A stretch of 64,000 bases of DNA from Pseudomonadota bacterium (GCA_005776945.1 SXOB01000030.1:1-64000); one strand, 5' to 3'. Shown: positions 35,323 to 45,062, numbered from the stretch's first letter. Translations and numbers: made by a program. Notes: a model not told the origin generated them from the sequence alone.

Positions 35323-37389
35323 TCACCACCAAATGGTGGGAGCGGTCGCCTCGCCGTTCGCGTTTTCGCCCCAGCAGGTGGCGACCCCGGCGTCGTCTAC
35401 GGCACAGGCGTGTTCGGCGACGTCGACCTGCGTGAACGTGCCGATCGGTGGACCGTTGAGTTCGCCGGCGTCGGTGTAGAGACCCCAGCAGTGAATGGTG
35501 CCCGTCCCGTCGACGGCGCACGAGAAGTCGTCCCCGCACGAGAGGCTTTCGAAGGACCCCAGGGGTGCGTCGAGTTGGCCCAGGTTGTCGCGGCCCCAGC
35601 AGTGAAGAACGCCGGCGAGGTCGATGCCGCACGTATGGCTGGTACCGGCGCTGACAGCGGACATCTTCACGCCGTTGGGCGGGGTGGCCCGGCCGTAGGC
35701 ATCGGACCCCCAGCAGACCACGTCGTCATCGACTTCGATGGCGCAGGCGTGCTGGAAGCCGGCCGTGACACGCTCGTAGTTGCCGGTCAGCCCTGACGTG
35801 TCGGATTGCAACTCGGTGTTCGAACCCCAGCATTGGACGCCGTCGGAGGCGTCGAGGGCACAGTTGAAGAACTGGCCGGCCTCGAGCGCGACGATGGTGC
35901 CAACGAGGCCCGTCGTGTCGGCCTGGCCGAGCGAATCTTGGCCCACGCAGGACACGACGCCAAGGGGGTCGAGCGCGCAGGTGTGATTCTTGCCTGCGGT
36001 GATCGCGGTGTAGGTCCCTCCATTGAGACCGAGGACGCCGAAGCCGGAGCTGCCCCAGCAGGTGCTCGTCACCGCGTCGTCGATCTGGCAGCTGTGGTCG
36101 TAGCCGACCCCCACGGAGACGACGGTGGGTGAGTCCACGGTGACAGAATCTACACCGGGGCTTCCGGTCCCGATGCCGTCGTCGCCGCGAACTTCGCACA
36201 CCCAAATCTGGCCCGGCGCGATGTACGCAGCGTCGATCGTGTCGCCCGGCCACGTGGTGGTCGACGTGACGTTGAATTCCGAGCCATCGCGCAGCCACTG
36301 GAACACGTGGGTGACGTCCTCGCCCTCGGGGTCTTCCGACTCCACATCGATGAGGCAGACGAGGTCTTGCAACGCGTACGGGTTCTCGGGCTCGATGTGT
36401 ACGACGGGCACGGTGGGCGCTTCGTTGGACACGTCGAGTCGAACGGTATCGGTGCAGGACCAGCCGGCATCGTCGATCGCCTTCATTTCAATCAGATGCG
36501 TCCCGCGGATCAACGGCGGAGACAACCAGTCCACGATGCCAACGGCGTCGGGAATGACGGTGTCGAGCTGGCCTTGGATGTCCGAAGACCAGGTGACGGT
36601 GAGCAGGAGGGGTCCGACATCCTCGTCGTTAGCGCGCGCGTCGAACAGGAATGGCTGGTCGACCGTCGCAATCTGATCGTCGACGGGGCTGAGAATGTCG
36701 CAGGTCGGCGCGTGGTTGTCGCCGCCGACGTCGATGGTGACGGTCGCCTCCCCCGTCTTGCCGGTGACGTCGCGGGCCACGACGGTCAGCGTGTGCGGCC
36801 CCTGGGCCAGAGGCGCCTGGCTCGTGCTGACGCCGTCGGCGTCGGCTGGAAGGTCGGTGCCAATTGAACCGGCGATGTCCCCACTCCAAGAGGCCACCAA
36901 GAGATCTGGGGTGTCTTCGGCGTCGGCGAGACGGGCCACAAGCGGCACATCGACGTTGCGGTAGTAGCGAACGCCCGCAAGGGGCGCGAGGATGGTCGCG
37001 GTCGGCGGCAACGTGGGGGTGACGTTGACCTTGACGTCGTCTTCGGCGATGGCGAGCTCGACGTCCTGAATTTCGACGCGGACCCGATGGGAATCAGCGA
37101 GTGGGATGAGGATGCCGCATTCGGTCACGCCGATGGGTTCGGGCGGCGCCTGACAGATGACTTCGTCGCCGAGAAACCAGGTGGCTGTCGATGCTTCTGG
37201 GGGCTCGTCGTCGGTGATGTTCGCGCGAAAGTTGGCCACGTACCCCTCGAGCGCAGCGTCGCCGTCATCGTGGGACAGGATGTCGACGACCGGCGGTTCG
37301 TTCGGAATGTCGTGGACCGCGATTTCGCTGCAGCTGCAGCCCGCCGCCAGCGCCAAGGAAAAAATAGGGATCAGGCTGCGTCTAAGCAC
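35323..37389 (-). CDS. lipoprotein with Ig-like modules and a seven-blade RCC1 propeller
   Basis: 688 residues. The GTG at 37389 is preceded by GGGAGGAAAC; TTG 37401 is unlikely. A classic lipoprotein signal with basic n-region (MLRRSLIPIFSLALAAGC, Cys18) precedes about four Ig/PKD-like modules (PPVVDILSHDD, PTATILAPLAG, APTCDILSPVDD, APTVPVVHIEP) up to about residue 415. The last 270 residues make exactly seven RCC1 repeats, each with a xxC-A/Q-L/I strand and a CWG strand (HSCQI, HTCAL, FNCAL, HACAI, HTCGI, FSCAV, HACAV), which would close a seven-bladed propeller. The Cys pair in every blade suggests disulfides outside the cell. The ligand is unknown. It is convergent with the beta-helix gene and divergent from giant protein 2. 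Confidence 0.9.
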   Translation of the reverse strand: MLRRSLIPIFSLALAAGCSCSEIAVHDIPNEPPVVDILSHDDGDAALEGYVANFRANITDDEPPEASTATWFLGDEVICQAPPEPIGVTECGILIPLADSHRVRVEIQDVELAIAEDDVKVNVTPTLPPTATILAPLAGVRYYRNVDVPLVARLADAEDTPDLLVASWSGDIAGSIGTDLPADADGVSTSQAPLAQGPHTLTVVARDVTGKTGEATVTIDVGGDNHAPTCDILSPVDDQIATVDQPFLFDARANDEDVGPLLLTVTWSSDIQGQLDTVIPDAVGIVDWLSPPLIRGTHLIEMKAIDDAGWSCTDTVRLDVSNEAPTVPVVHIEPENPYALQDLVCLIDVESEDPEGEDVTHVFQWLRDGSEFNVTSTTTWPGDTIDAAYIAPGQIWVCEVRGDDGIGTGSPGVDSVTVDSPTVVSVGVGYDHSCQIDDAVTSTCWGSSGFGVLGLNGGTYTAITAGKNHTCALDPLGVVSCVGQDSLGQADTTGLVGTIVALEAGQFFNCALDASDGVQCWGSNTELQSDTSGLTGNYERVTAGFQHACAIEVDDDVVCWGSDAYGRATPPNGVKMSAVSAGTSHTCGIDLAGVLHCWGRDNLGQLDAPLGSFESLSCGDDFSCAVDGTGTIHCWGLYTDAGELNGPPIGTFTQVDVAEHACAVDDAGVATCWGENANGEATAPTIWW

Positions 37390-37521
37390 GTTTCCTCCCA
37401 ATGGCCGCCCCTATCGAGCCGAGCCCGGCACGTCCCGGCTTCGGTTCCTCCCGCTGGAGGGGCCAAGGGAGTTCCGAGCCTAGATGCACTTTTTTTTGGC
37501 GGGGTCGATGGCGGTACATGG

Positions 37522-37527
37522 TAGGAT
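37522..37527 (+). promoter_or_regulatory. -10 element 6 bases before giant protein 2
   Basis: TAGGAT ends 6 bases before the ATG at 37534, the same spacing as TAGGGT before the paralogue at 27725. An 8-T run at 37490-37497, rare in this GC-rich DNA, lies upstream and could act as an UP-type element; a -35 hexamer at normal spacing is not evident. Confidence 0.35.
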
Positions 37528-37533
37528 TGCCGG

Positions 37534-40500
37534 ATGCTGCCTCTTTTTCTGCTTCTGGCCTCCCAAGCTTCTGCGGTTGATCTCGTCGTCGACGGAACCA
37601 CAGTTGTGCTGGGCGGCAGCGCGACGTTCGACACCGTCACCATCCGCAACGGCGGGAAGCTCGTCGTGCCTGACTACGTCGGCGTTGCAGGGACGGGGAC
37701 GGTGGAGATCACGGCGACCACGCTGACCCTGGACGCCACGTCTTCCATCGTCGCCACGGGCGCGGGCTATCGCGGGATGACCAACGCGAACGGCGAAGGG
37801 CCCGGCGGTGGGATTGGTGGCGCCTGTTGTCAGGACGGCGGCGGCGGCGGTGGCCACGGCGGACCCGGGGGCCGCGGTTCGGGGGACGGGTGCGTCGGCG
37901 TCGGGCCGCCTGGCGGTCCGGCGGTGCCGGACCTGACGCCCGACATCGCGGACATGGGTTCGGCTGGCGGCGCGGCGGGTAGCGGCGACGGCGACTACGG
38001 CGGTTTGGGTGGGGCGGGCGGCGGCGGGGTGACACTTGTCGCCGACGTCATGGTGATCGCCGGCAACGTCTATGCCGACGGAGATGCCGGCCAGCTCTAC
38101 AACAATGACGCGTCGGGTGGGGGCGCGGGCGGCGGAATCGTCCTGCGGTCCGACGTCCTGACCTGTACCGGTACGTTGTTCGCCCGGGGTGGGTACGGGT
38201 CCATCGCGGACGACGCAGGCGGCGGCGGTGGCGGCGGTATCGTCGAAGTGCATTGGGACACGTCGGGCTCGGCCTGCCCGATCGTCGTCACAGGCGGAGC
38301 GTCGGGTTGCGGGGCCTTGCCCGGCGTGGGCGGTAGCTTGGAAGGCGACGCCGAGGACTTCGACGGCGACGGCTTCACGGCAGGGGACGGCGACTGCGAC
38401 CCCACCGATTTCGATGCCAGCCCGATCGGCGAAGAGGAGTGCCTCGGGGGCATCGACGAGGACTGCGATGGCTTGGTGGACTGCGATGATCCGGACTGCG
38501 GCGGCGCTCCGCTGTGCGGGGAGGTCTGCGACGACGGGATCGACAACGACCTGGACGGGGCCAAAGACTGCGCGGACAGCGACTGCTTCCTCCACCCGTT
38601 CTGCCAGGAGGACTGCTCCAACGGCCTCGATGATGACGTCGACGGCCACAAGGACTGCTTCGATGCCGACTGCATCGGGGACCCGGCGTGCGTCGAAATC
38701 TGCGACGACGGGATCGACAACGACACGGACGGGATGACCGACTGCGTCGACGGCGACTGCTGGAACTTCGAGACCTGCTGCGACGACGACCAGGATGGCT
38801 TCCTCGACCGCGAGGGCATCTGTGGGGGCGGGGATTGCGACGACCGAGCCGTCCATACAGGGGACGTCGACGTCGACCTCGTGCCAGACGCCTGCGACAA
38901 CTGCGAGGTGGACCCGAATTTTGATCAGGCCGACGAAGACGTCGACACGGTTGGAGATGCTTGCGACGCCTGCCCGGGCGTGGACGACCGCGTGGATGCC
39001 GACGCGGACAGTGCTCCCGACGCCTGCGACAACTGCCCGAACGACCCCAACCCATCTCAGCTCGACGTCGATGGCGATGGCGTTGGCAACGTCTGCGACA
39101 CCTGCAACGGATTCGACGACCTTCAGGACATGGACCTCGACCTCGTCCCCGACGGTTGCGACATCTGTCCCGAGATCGCCGACCCGGGCCAGGAAGACGG
39201 GGATTTTGACGGCGTCGGCGACGTCTGTGATGCCTGCCCGGGCTTTGACGATTTCGCCGACGACGACCTCGATGTTGTCCCCGACGCTTGTGACAACTGT
39301 CCCGAGGATGGGAATGCCGACCAGGCCGACGCGGACGGCGACAGCGTGGGCGACGTGTGTGACGAATGTGACGGGGCCGACGATACGGTCGACGAGGACG
39401 TCGACGGACATGCCGACGGCTGCGACAACTGCCCGTCGGACGCGAACCCGAGTCAAAAGGATGACGACGGCGACCTCGTAGGCAACGCGTGCGACGTGTG
39501 CCCAGGCGGCGACGATCTGGCCGACGAGGATCTCGACCTCGTCCCCGACGACTGCGACCTGTGTCCGCTCGACCCGGACCCCGACCAAGACGACGCCGAT
39601 TTCGACGGAAGCGGGGATGCCTGCGACCTCTGTCCGGGCTCCGACGACTTCCTCGACCGCGATGGCGACGTCGTCCCCGACGGCTGCGACAATTGCGCCG
39701 ACGACGCGAATGGCGACCAGGCCGACGCCGACGCCGACACCATCGGCGATGTGTGCGATGCCTGTCCCGGGGCGAGCGACCTCGAAGACGCCGACGCCGA
39801 CGGCACTGCCGATGGCTGCGACGCCTGTCCGGGGCATGACGACGGCCTGGACTTGGACGTCGACGGGGTGGCGGACGGCTGTGACGTGTGCCCTCTCGAC
39901 GCGGATCCGGGCCAGGAGGATGGGGACGGCGACGCCGTTGGCGACGCTTGCGACCGTTGTGTCGGATTCGACGACCTTGCGGATTTCGATGGTGACAGCG
40001 CGCCGGACGCCTGCGACAACTGCACCGACGACGCGAATGCCGATCAGTCCGACGACGACCTCGACGGTCGCGGCGACGTTTGTGACGCTTGTCCGGGCTC
40101 CGATGACTTCGTCGACGAGGACCTCGATGCCTTCGCCGACGGCTGCGACAACTGTCTGGGTCTGGCCAACGACCAGGCCGACGACGACGTCGACCTCGTG
40201 GGCGATGCCTGCGACATCTGCCCCGGGTTCGACGACTTTCAAGACGACGATGGCGACGCGGTCCCTAACGGCTGCGACGACTGTGTCGGCGACCTGGTCG
40301 ACGATGACGCCGACGGCGTCGCCAACGCGTGTGATGTTTGCGCTGGCCACCCCGACGACGTGGACGACGATCTGGATGCCGTGGCCGACGGCTGCGACAA
40401 TTGTGAGGGGACGCCCAACGATCAGGCCGACGGCGACGGAGACGGCGCCGGGGATGCCTGCGACCTCTGCCTTGGCCTCGCCGATGATCAGAGCGACGGA

Positions 40501-42531
40501 GACGCCGACAGCGTCGGCGACGCCTGCGATGTCTGTCCGGGGATCGGCGACCCGGCTCAGGCCGACATCGATGGCGACGGGGTCGGCGATGCCTGCGACA
40601 TCTGCCCTGGCGCCGGCTGCGAGACGCCCTGTGGCGACGTCGATTTGGACGGCGACGTGGATCTCTCGGACGTCACGACGCTGGCGACCAAGCTCGCCAC
40701 GGGCGTCGTGGTCCCGTCGGAGTGTCAGCTCTGGGGTGGCGATCTCGATGGCGACGGCGCGGTGACCGCGGCCGACGCCGACCTGTTGGCTGAGCACATC
40801 GTCGCCGGCGCAGCCATTGACTGCCGCGACAGCCAAGCGGATGGGGACGGCGACGGCGCAGGTGACGATTGCGACATCTGCCTCGGAGGCGACGACCGGG
40901 TGGAGACCGATGCCGACGGCGTGCCCGACGATTGTGACGCCTGCCCGGGCGGCGACGACCGCCAGGAGTCGGATGCCGACACCGTTCCCGACGACTGCGA
41001 CATTTGCGACGGCGGCGACGACCGTATCGACGGCGACCTCGACGGGGTCCCGGACGACTGCGACGACTGTGACGGGGGGACCGAGGATACGGATGGCGAC
41101 AGCGTCGCCGATCCCTGCGACATCTGCGATGGGGGCGATGACCTCGTCGACACGGACCTCGACACCGTTCCTGATGACTGCGATGCCTGCGAAGGGTTCG
41201 ACGATGCGTCGGATGGCGACGAAGACGGCGTGCCCGACGACTGCGACGATTGCATCGCGCCCGACGTGGACTCTGACGGCGACGGCGCGGACGACGATTG
41301 CGACCCGTGTCCGGATTTGGCCGACGAGGCGGACTTTGACGGAGACGGGGCGTTCACGTGCGACGACTGCGACGACGACGACCCGTGGTTGAACCCCTTC
41401 GACGCGGACGATGACGGGGTCAGTACCTGTGAGGGCGACTGCCACGACGGCGATTCGGAGATTGCGCCCGGCCTCAGCGAGGTGGCGAACGGGATCGATG
41501 ATGACTGCGACGGCCTCGTCGACGAGGGGACGGACCTGGGTGACGGCGACGGCGACGGTGTGGCCGAGGCCGGCGGCGACTGCAATGACGCCGATCCGAA
41601 CATCCACCCGGGCGCAAACGAAGTTTGCAACAACAAGGACGACGACTGCGACGGGATCGTCGACGAAACGACGGAGTGCTACGACGACGACGGAGACGGC
41701 TACTGTGAAGGACCCACCTGCACCGATGGCTCGGCCCCTGGCGATTGTGTCGACGCGAACCCCGCGATCCACCCAGGTGCCGTCGAGGTGCCGGACACCG
41801 GCATCGACGAAGACTGTGACGGCGTCGTGGACGACGGGGCGACGGACAACGATGGCGACGGTTGGGGCGACGTGGTCGATTGCGACCCTGAGGACCCGAC
41901 CGTCTACGACGGGGCACCCGAGCTGCTCGATGGCCTCGACAACGACTGCGACGGCCTCATCGACGAGGGTAGCGAAGCCTACGACGACGACGGCGACGGG
42001 TACAGCGAGGACGACGGCGACTGTAACGATGACGACGAAGGCGTCTTTCCCGGCGCCGACGAGACCGCCAATGGCGTCGATGACGACTGCGACGGTGGGT
42101 TGGACGAAGGCACGGACGTTGCCGACGACGACGGGGACGGACTGACGGAAGTAGACGGCGATTGCAACGACGACGACGACACCATTCACCCGGGTGCGCC
42201 CGAACTACCCAACGGCGTCGACGACGATTGCGATGGTCAAATCGACGAAGGCACCGACGACCTCGATGCCGACGGCTGGACCGTCGACGCCGGTGACTGC
42301 GACGACACGAATGGCTGGATCAGCCCGGAACGTCACGAGGATTGTTTCGACGGTCTCGACAACAACTGCGACGGCTTCGTCGACTGCGGAGTCGTCGACC
42401 CCCAAGAAGGCGAAGACGAGTTGGGGACCTGTGGCTGTCAGGGCGCGCCGAACATCCCGTGGTTCGTCGCGCTCCTGTTGTGGACTCGATTGCGCCGTCG
42501 GTCCCCGTCGGCGGGGGCCGTCGCGGCGTAG
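37534..42531 (+). CDS. giant Asp-rich surface protein paralogue with Gly-rich N-terminal domain
   Basis: 1665 residues. The signal is short and lacks basic residues (MLPLFLLLASQASA then VD). The N-terminal region to about residue 285 differs from the first giant: beta-helix-like strands (VTIRNGGKLVVPDYVGV, TLTLDATSSIVATGAG) with glycine-rich loops (GGGGGGHGGPGGRGSG). From about residue 300 the order matches giant 1: MopE-type units, about 27 TSP3 units, the dockerin-like pair ([18 protein letters not shown] and [18 protein letters not shown]), more TSP3-like units, then MopE metal-binding motifs. The same tag ends it: [29 protein letters not shown]. Role by inference: calcium-dependent surface fibre or adhesin presenting a different head domain on the same stalk. 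Confidence 0.93.
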   Translation: MLPLFLLLASQASAVDLVVDGTTVVLGGSATFDTVTIRNGGKLVVPDYVGVAGTGTVEITATTLTLDATSSIVATGAGYRGMTNANGEGPGGGIGGACCQDGGGGGGHGGPGGRGSGDGCVGVGPPGGPAVPDLTPDIADMGSAGGAAGSGDGDYGGLGGAGGGGVTLVADVMVIAGNVYADGDAGQLYNNDASGGGAGGGIVLRSDVLTCTGTLFARGGYGSIADDAGGGGGGGIVEVHWDTSGSACPIVVTGGASGCGALPGVGGSLEGDAEDFDGDGFTAGDGDCDPTDFDASPIGEEECLGGIDEDCDGLVDCDDPDCGGAPLCGEVCDDGIDNDLDGAKDCADSDCFLHPFCQEDCSNGLDDDVDGHKDCFDADCIGDPACVEICDDGIDNDTDGMTDCVDGDCWNFETCCDDDQDGFLDREGICGGGDCDDRAVHTGDVDVDLVPDACDNCEVDPNFDQADEDVDTVGDACDACPGVDDRVDADADSAPDACDNCPNDPNPSQLDVDGDGVGNVCDTCNGFDDLQDMDLDLVPDGCDICPEIADPGQEDGDFDGVGDVCDACPGFDDFADDDLDVVPDACDNCPEDGNADQADADGDSVGDVCDECDGADDTVDEDVDGHADGCDNCPSDANPSQKDDDGDLVGNACDVCPGGDDLADEDLDLVPDDCDLCPLDPDPDQDDADFDGSGDACDLCPGSDDFLDRDGDVVPDGCDNCADDANGDQADADADTIGDVCDACPGASDLEDADADGTADGCDACPGHDDGLDLDVDGVADGCDVCPLDADPGQEDGDGDAVGDACDRCVGFDDLADFDGDSAPDACDNCTDDANADQSDDDLDGRGDVCDACPGSDDFVDEDLDAFADGCDNCLGLANDQADDDVDLVGDACDICPGFDDFQDDDGDAVPNGCDDCVGDLVDDDADGVANACDVCAGHPDDVDDDLDAVADGCDNCEGTPNDQADGDGDGAGDACDLCLGLADDQSDGDADSVGDACDVCPGIGDPAQADIDGDGVGDACDICPGAGCETPCGDVDLDGDVDLSDVTTLATKLATGVVVPSECQLWGGDLDGDGAVTAADADLLAEHIVAGAAIDCRDSQADGDGDGAGDDCDICLGGDDRVETDADGVPDDCDACPGGDDRQESDADTVPDDCDICDGGDDRIDGDLDGVPDDCDDCDGGTEDTDGDSVADPCDICDGGDDLVDTDLDTVPDDCDACEGFDDASDGDEDGVPDDCDDCIAPDVDSDGDGADDDCDPCPDLADEADFDGDGAFTCDDCDDDDPWLNPFDADDDGVSTCEGDCHDGDSEIAPGLSEVANGIDDDCDGLVDEGTDLGDGDGDGVAEAGGDCNDADPNIHPGANEVCNNKDDDCDGIVDETTECYDDDGDGYCEGPTCTDGSAPGDCVDANPAIHPGAVEVPDTGIDEDCDGVVDDGATDNDGDGWGDVVDCDPEDPTVYDGAPELLDGLDNDCDGLIDEGSEAYDDDGDGYSEDDGDCNDDDEGVFPGADETANGVDDDCDGGLDEGTDVADDDGDGLTEVDGDCNDDDDTIHPGAPELPNGVDDDCDGQIDEGTDDLDADGWTVDAGDCDDTNGWISPERHEDCFDGLDNNCDGFVDCGVVDPQEGEDELGTCGCQGAPNIPWFVALLLWTRLRRRSPSAGAVAA
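38875..40626 (+). repeat. tandem TSP3 repeat block in giant protein 2
   Basis: About 27 units of the same type and in the same order as in giant protein 1. DNA identity with the paralogue is high by eye around the dockerin-like segment (31270-31400 versus 40630-40760), with mostly third-position changes. Confidence 0.7.
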
Positions 42532-42758
42532 TCGGTGCCCAAGAATGCTGGCTGGTGGCACTCCGAGTAAGCGCACGTCGGTCTTGGGACGGGTCTGGCG
42601 ACGCCTGCGGGTGCGACCCTGATCGGGGACTTTCGTCGAGATCCAATCGGCTGATAGGGCCGACCCCTCAAACGTTTGGAAAACCGATCCGACGGGATTT
42701 GGCGAGGGCTCGCACTGACAACTTGTCGGCGACGATGTCTTCTTTCGAGGGGTAAACC

Positions 42759-43583
42759 ATGGGACTCACCGTTAATACCAACCTTGCCGCGATGAATGCG
42801 TCGCGGAACCTGTCTCGCAGTTCGTCGGCCCTCAACGGGTCGCTCGAGAAATTGTCCAGCGGTCTTCGTATCAACCGTGCCGCCGATGACGCCGCCGGCC
42901 TCGCGGTAGCCAACAACCTGCGTGCCACCGGCGCCAGCCTGAAGGTCGCCGCCCGCAACGCGAGCGACGGCGTCTCTGTCATCGCCACCGCGGAAGGCGC
43001 GACGGCCGAGGTCGGCTCCATCGTCGAGCGTATGCGTGAACTGGCCGTCCAGTCCGCCTCGGAGACCCTTGCGGGCGAGGAGCGCGCCTACATTCAAGAC
43101 GAATACGACCAGCTTTCGGCCGAAGTGGACCGGATCGCGTCCACGACGTCCTTTAACGGCGTAGCCTTGGGCGACGGCACGAACGCCACACTCTCGGTGC
43201 AAGTGGGCACGGGTTCGACCGCGGACGACCAGATCGACATCACTCTTGGGGACCTGACGACCGCGACGCTTGGCGTTGGCGCCGTCGACCTCTCGACCGC
43301 CGCGGGCGCTGTGACGGCCCTCGACACCTTCGATGCGGCGATCGACACGCTCAACGGCTACCACAGCCAGTACGGTGCCGTGCAGAACCGGCTCGGGACG
43401 GCCATCACCAACCTGGAGACCTACTCGGACAACCTGACTAGCGCCGAGTCGTCGATCCGCGACGCGGACTTCGCAGCCGAGGCGGCGGCGTTGGCCAAGA
43501 ACCAAGTCATGCAGCAGGCCGGCGTATCCATCCTGTCCCAGGCCAACAGCCTGTCGCAGGGCGCGCTCCGCCTCATCGGCTGA
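42759..43583 (+). CDS. fliC: flagellin
   Basis: 274 residues; the ATG at 42759 follows GAGGGGTAAACC. Flagellin is the filament subunit, exported through the flagellar type III system, so no signal peptide is expected. The N-terminal domain is canonical: MGLTVNTNLAAMNASRNLSR, LEKLSSGLRINRAADDAAGL, ERMRELAVQSASETL. The C-terminal helix is too: NLTSAESSIRDADFAAEAA, KNQVMQQAGVSILSQAN, GALRLIG. The middle (about 145-190) is very short, so only the D0/D1 core and a minimal surface loop remain, near the lower end of flagellin lengths. No other flagellar gene or filament chaperone is nearby. The 227 bases upstream hold no gene; I could not find a convincing sigma-28 promoter there. Confidence 0.97.
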   Translation: MGLTVNTNLAAMNASRNLSRSSSALNGSLEKLSSGLRINRAADDAAGLAVANNLRATGASLKVAARNASDGVSVIATAEGATAEVGSIVERMRELAVQSASETLAGEERAYIQDEYDQLSAEVDRIASTTSFNGVALGDGTNATLSVQVGTGSTADDQIDITLGDLTTATLGVGAVDLSTAAGAVTALDTFDAAIDTLNGYHSQYGAVQNRLGTAITNLETYSDNLTSAESSIRDADFAAEAAALAKNQVMQQAGVSILSQANSLSQGALRLIG

Positions 43584-43602
43584 TTCTCCGCGCGGCGTCC
43601 TC

Positions 43603-43630
43603 GCCCTCGTCGGCTTGCGCCGGCGGGGGC
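43603..43630 (+). terminator. strong hairpin terminator after flagellin
   Basis: A 12-bp stem (GCCCTCGTCGGC at 43603-43614 with GCCGGCGGGGGC at 43619-43630, two G-T pairs) closes a TTGC loop 20 bases past the flagellin stop, followed by GCTTTCGTTG. It also lies just beyond the 3' end of the oppositely oriented sulfatase gene and could serve both. Confidence 0.65.
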
Positions 43631-43646
43631 GCTTTCGTTGTGGGGT

Positions 43647-45062
43647 TCAGCGGCCCTCGTAGACGGTTTCGGAGAGATGGGCGCTGAGAGCCGCGCGGAG
43701 CGCGTCCGTCCCCGCCACCTGTGCGCTTGTCATCGCGCTGGCGTCGAGCTCGGGACCTTCGTCGACGGCGCCCTCGACGTAGGCGAACACGGCCTCGCTG
43801 CCGTCGGCTCGGCGAATGAGCTTGAAGTCGTCGGAGCGCACGGCGTCTTCGACGATGTTGGCGTCGGCGGGGTCGCCATTTGGCCAGTGGAGGCTGGTAA
43901 AAACGTAGGTTCGCACTTCAGCGGCCGGGTCGCGCAGCACAGGGCTCAGATCGACACCGTCGAAGGACACCGGGCCGTCGGGGCCCACCTGGGGTGTCGA
44001 CGGATCTTCGCCCAACAGCGCCAGCACTGTGGGCACGATGTCGGTCGCGTGTGCGAGGGCGTCGGTCGTCCCCTGGACGACGCCGGGACCGGCCCACAAA
44101 AGTGGAACCTGCGTGCCTCCGTCGTACAACGTGGCCTTGCCGCGCCTGTGGTCAAAGGGCTCGACGATCACCGACTTCGGACTGCCATTGTCCGACAACA
44201 GCACGATGTGGGTCCGTGCTGCGACGGCGGGCGACAGGGCGTCCATCAGGCGGCCGATCTCCATGTCGAGGGCGCGGATGATGGCCTGATATGCACCGCG
44301 GGTTCCCGGGGAGGCCGTGGTCGACGCCAGCCCCGTAGGAGGAAGATCGAACGGGTCGTGGGCCGCGTTGGGGGCGAAGTATAAAAACCAGGGTTCGCGA
44401 AGGTCGGAAAGCGTGCTCACGGCGTCGTCGACTTGGTGGGTTGTCGCGTACCCTGACCTGGACCAAAGCTCGGCGTCGTCAACTTGTTCGAACAGGTAGT
44501 AGCCTTGGCCAGGCAACAGGCCGGCACCGTCCGTCAAGTTGCCCATCGTGCCACGGAAGCGCCGAAATCCCTGCTCTGCTGGGTCCCCGAGCCATCGGCC
44601 GCCGAGCGCGGTCGAGCGGGCGCTGAGGTGCCATTTGCCGACGGCGGCCGTGTCGTAGCCCCGTGCGACGAGCATCTCTGCCAGGGTCCAAGCCTCTGTC
44701 GGGAGGTCCACGCGGTCTTGGAGTACGCGAACGATCGAGCCTACACCGGTACGACGGGCCGACCGGCCCGTCAGGAGGGCCGACCGGGCGGGCGAACAGG
44801 TGGCGGAGGCGTAGGCGCGGTCGAAGCGCAGGCCCCGGGCGGCGAGCGCGTCGAGTTCCGGCGTCGGCGTCGCGGAGTCCGAACGCTCCCACGTCGCCAC
44901 CTGATCGACGCCGATGTCGTCGAGCATGAGCACGAGGAAGTTGGGCTGCGCGGCCATCTGCGCGTCGAGTGTGAGCAGCGGGGGGGGCTCCGCCCGAGGT
45001 TGGCGGGTGCGTTGCGGAGGCCCGTCTGCGAGGGCGCAGGCCAGAAGCGAAGCAGCGATCAC
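43647..45062 (-). CDS. type I sulfatase lipoprotein (formylglycine motif intact)
   Basis: 471 residues; the GTG at 45062 overlaps the upstream stop (GTGA). N-terminus MIAASLLAC (Cys9), then a Pro-rich linker. The arylsulfatase core has NFLVLMLDDIGVDQ (metal-binding Asp pair), SATCSPARSALLTGR with C89 as the residue converted to formylglycine, GKWHLSARS, HDPFDLPPTG and VLLSDNGSPKS. It should hydrolyse sulfate esters, for example of polysaccharides, outside the inner membrane. Activation needs a formylglycine-generating enzyme, which is not in the window. It is the second gene of a two-sulfatase operon; the partner differs at the key motif, so they may act on different substrates. It ends facing the flagellin terminator. 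Confidence 0.92.
   Translation of the reverse strand: MIAASLLACALADGPPQRTRQPRAEPPPLLTLDAQMAAQPNFLVLMLDDIGVDQVATWERSDSATPTPELDALAARGLRFDRAYASATCSPARSALLTGRSARRTGVGSIVRVLQDRVDLPTEAWTLAEMLVARGYDTAAVGKWHLSARSTALGGRWLGDPAEQGFRRFRGTMGNLTDGAGLLPGQGYYLFEQVDDAELWSRSGYATTHQVDDAVSTLSDLREPWFLYFAPNAAHDPFDLPPTGLASTTASPGTRGAYQAIIRALDMEIGRLMDALSPAVAARTHIVLLSDNGSPKSVIVEPFDHRRGKATLYDGGTQVPLLWAGPGVVQGTTDALAHATDIVPTVLALLGEDPSTPQVGPDGPVSFDGVDLSPVLRDPAAEVRTYVFTSLHWPNGDPADANIVEDAVRSDDFKLIRRADGSEAVFAYVEGAVDEGPELDASAMTSAQVAGTDALRAALSAHLSETVYEGR

Noticed and set aside
37480-42189. 1569-codon open frame on the minus strand
   Set aside because: It is the antisense of the Asp-rich giant protein: GAC/GAT runs read as GTC/ATC on the other strand, giving Val/Ile-rich nonsense. 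The plus frame has a signal peptide, conserved repeats and a C-terminal tag.
42555-42575. Sigma-54-like TGGCAC...GC upstream of flagellin
   Set aside because: The GG and GC dinucleotides are 14 bases apart instead of 12, and the site is nearly 200 bases upstream.
42670-42710. Sigma-28-like TCAAA...CCGAT before flagellin
   Set aside because: The spacer is about 11 bases instead of about 15 and the -10 half is poor; not strong enough to annotate.
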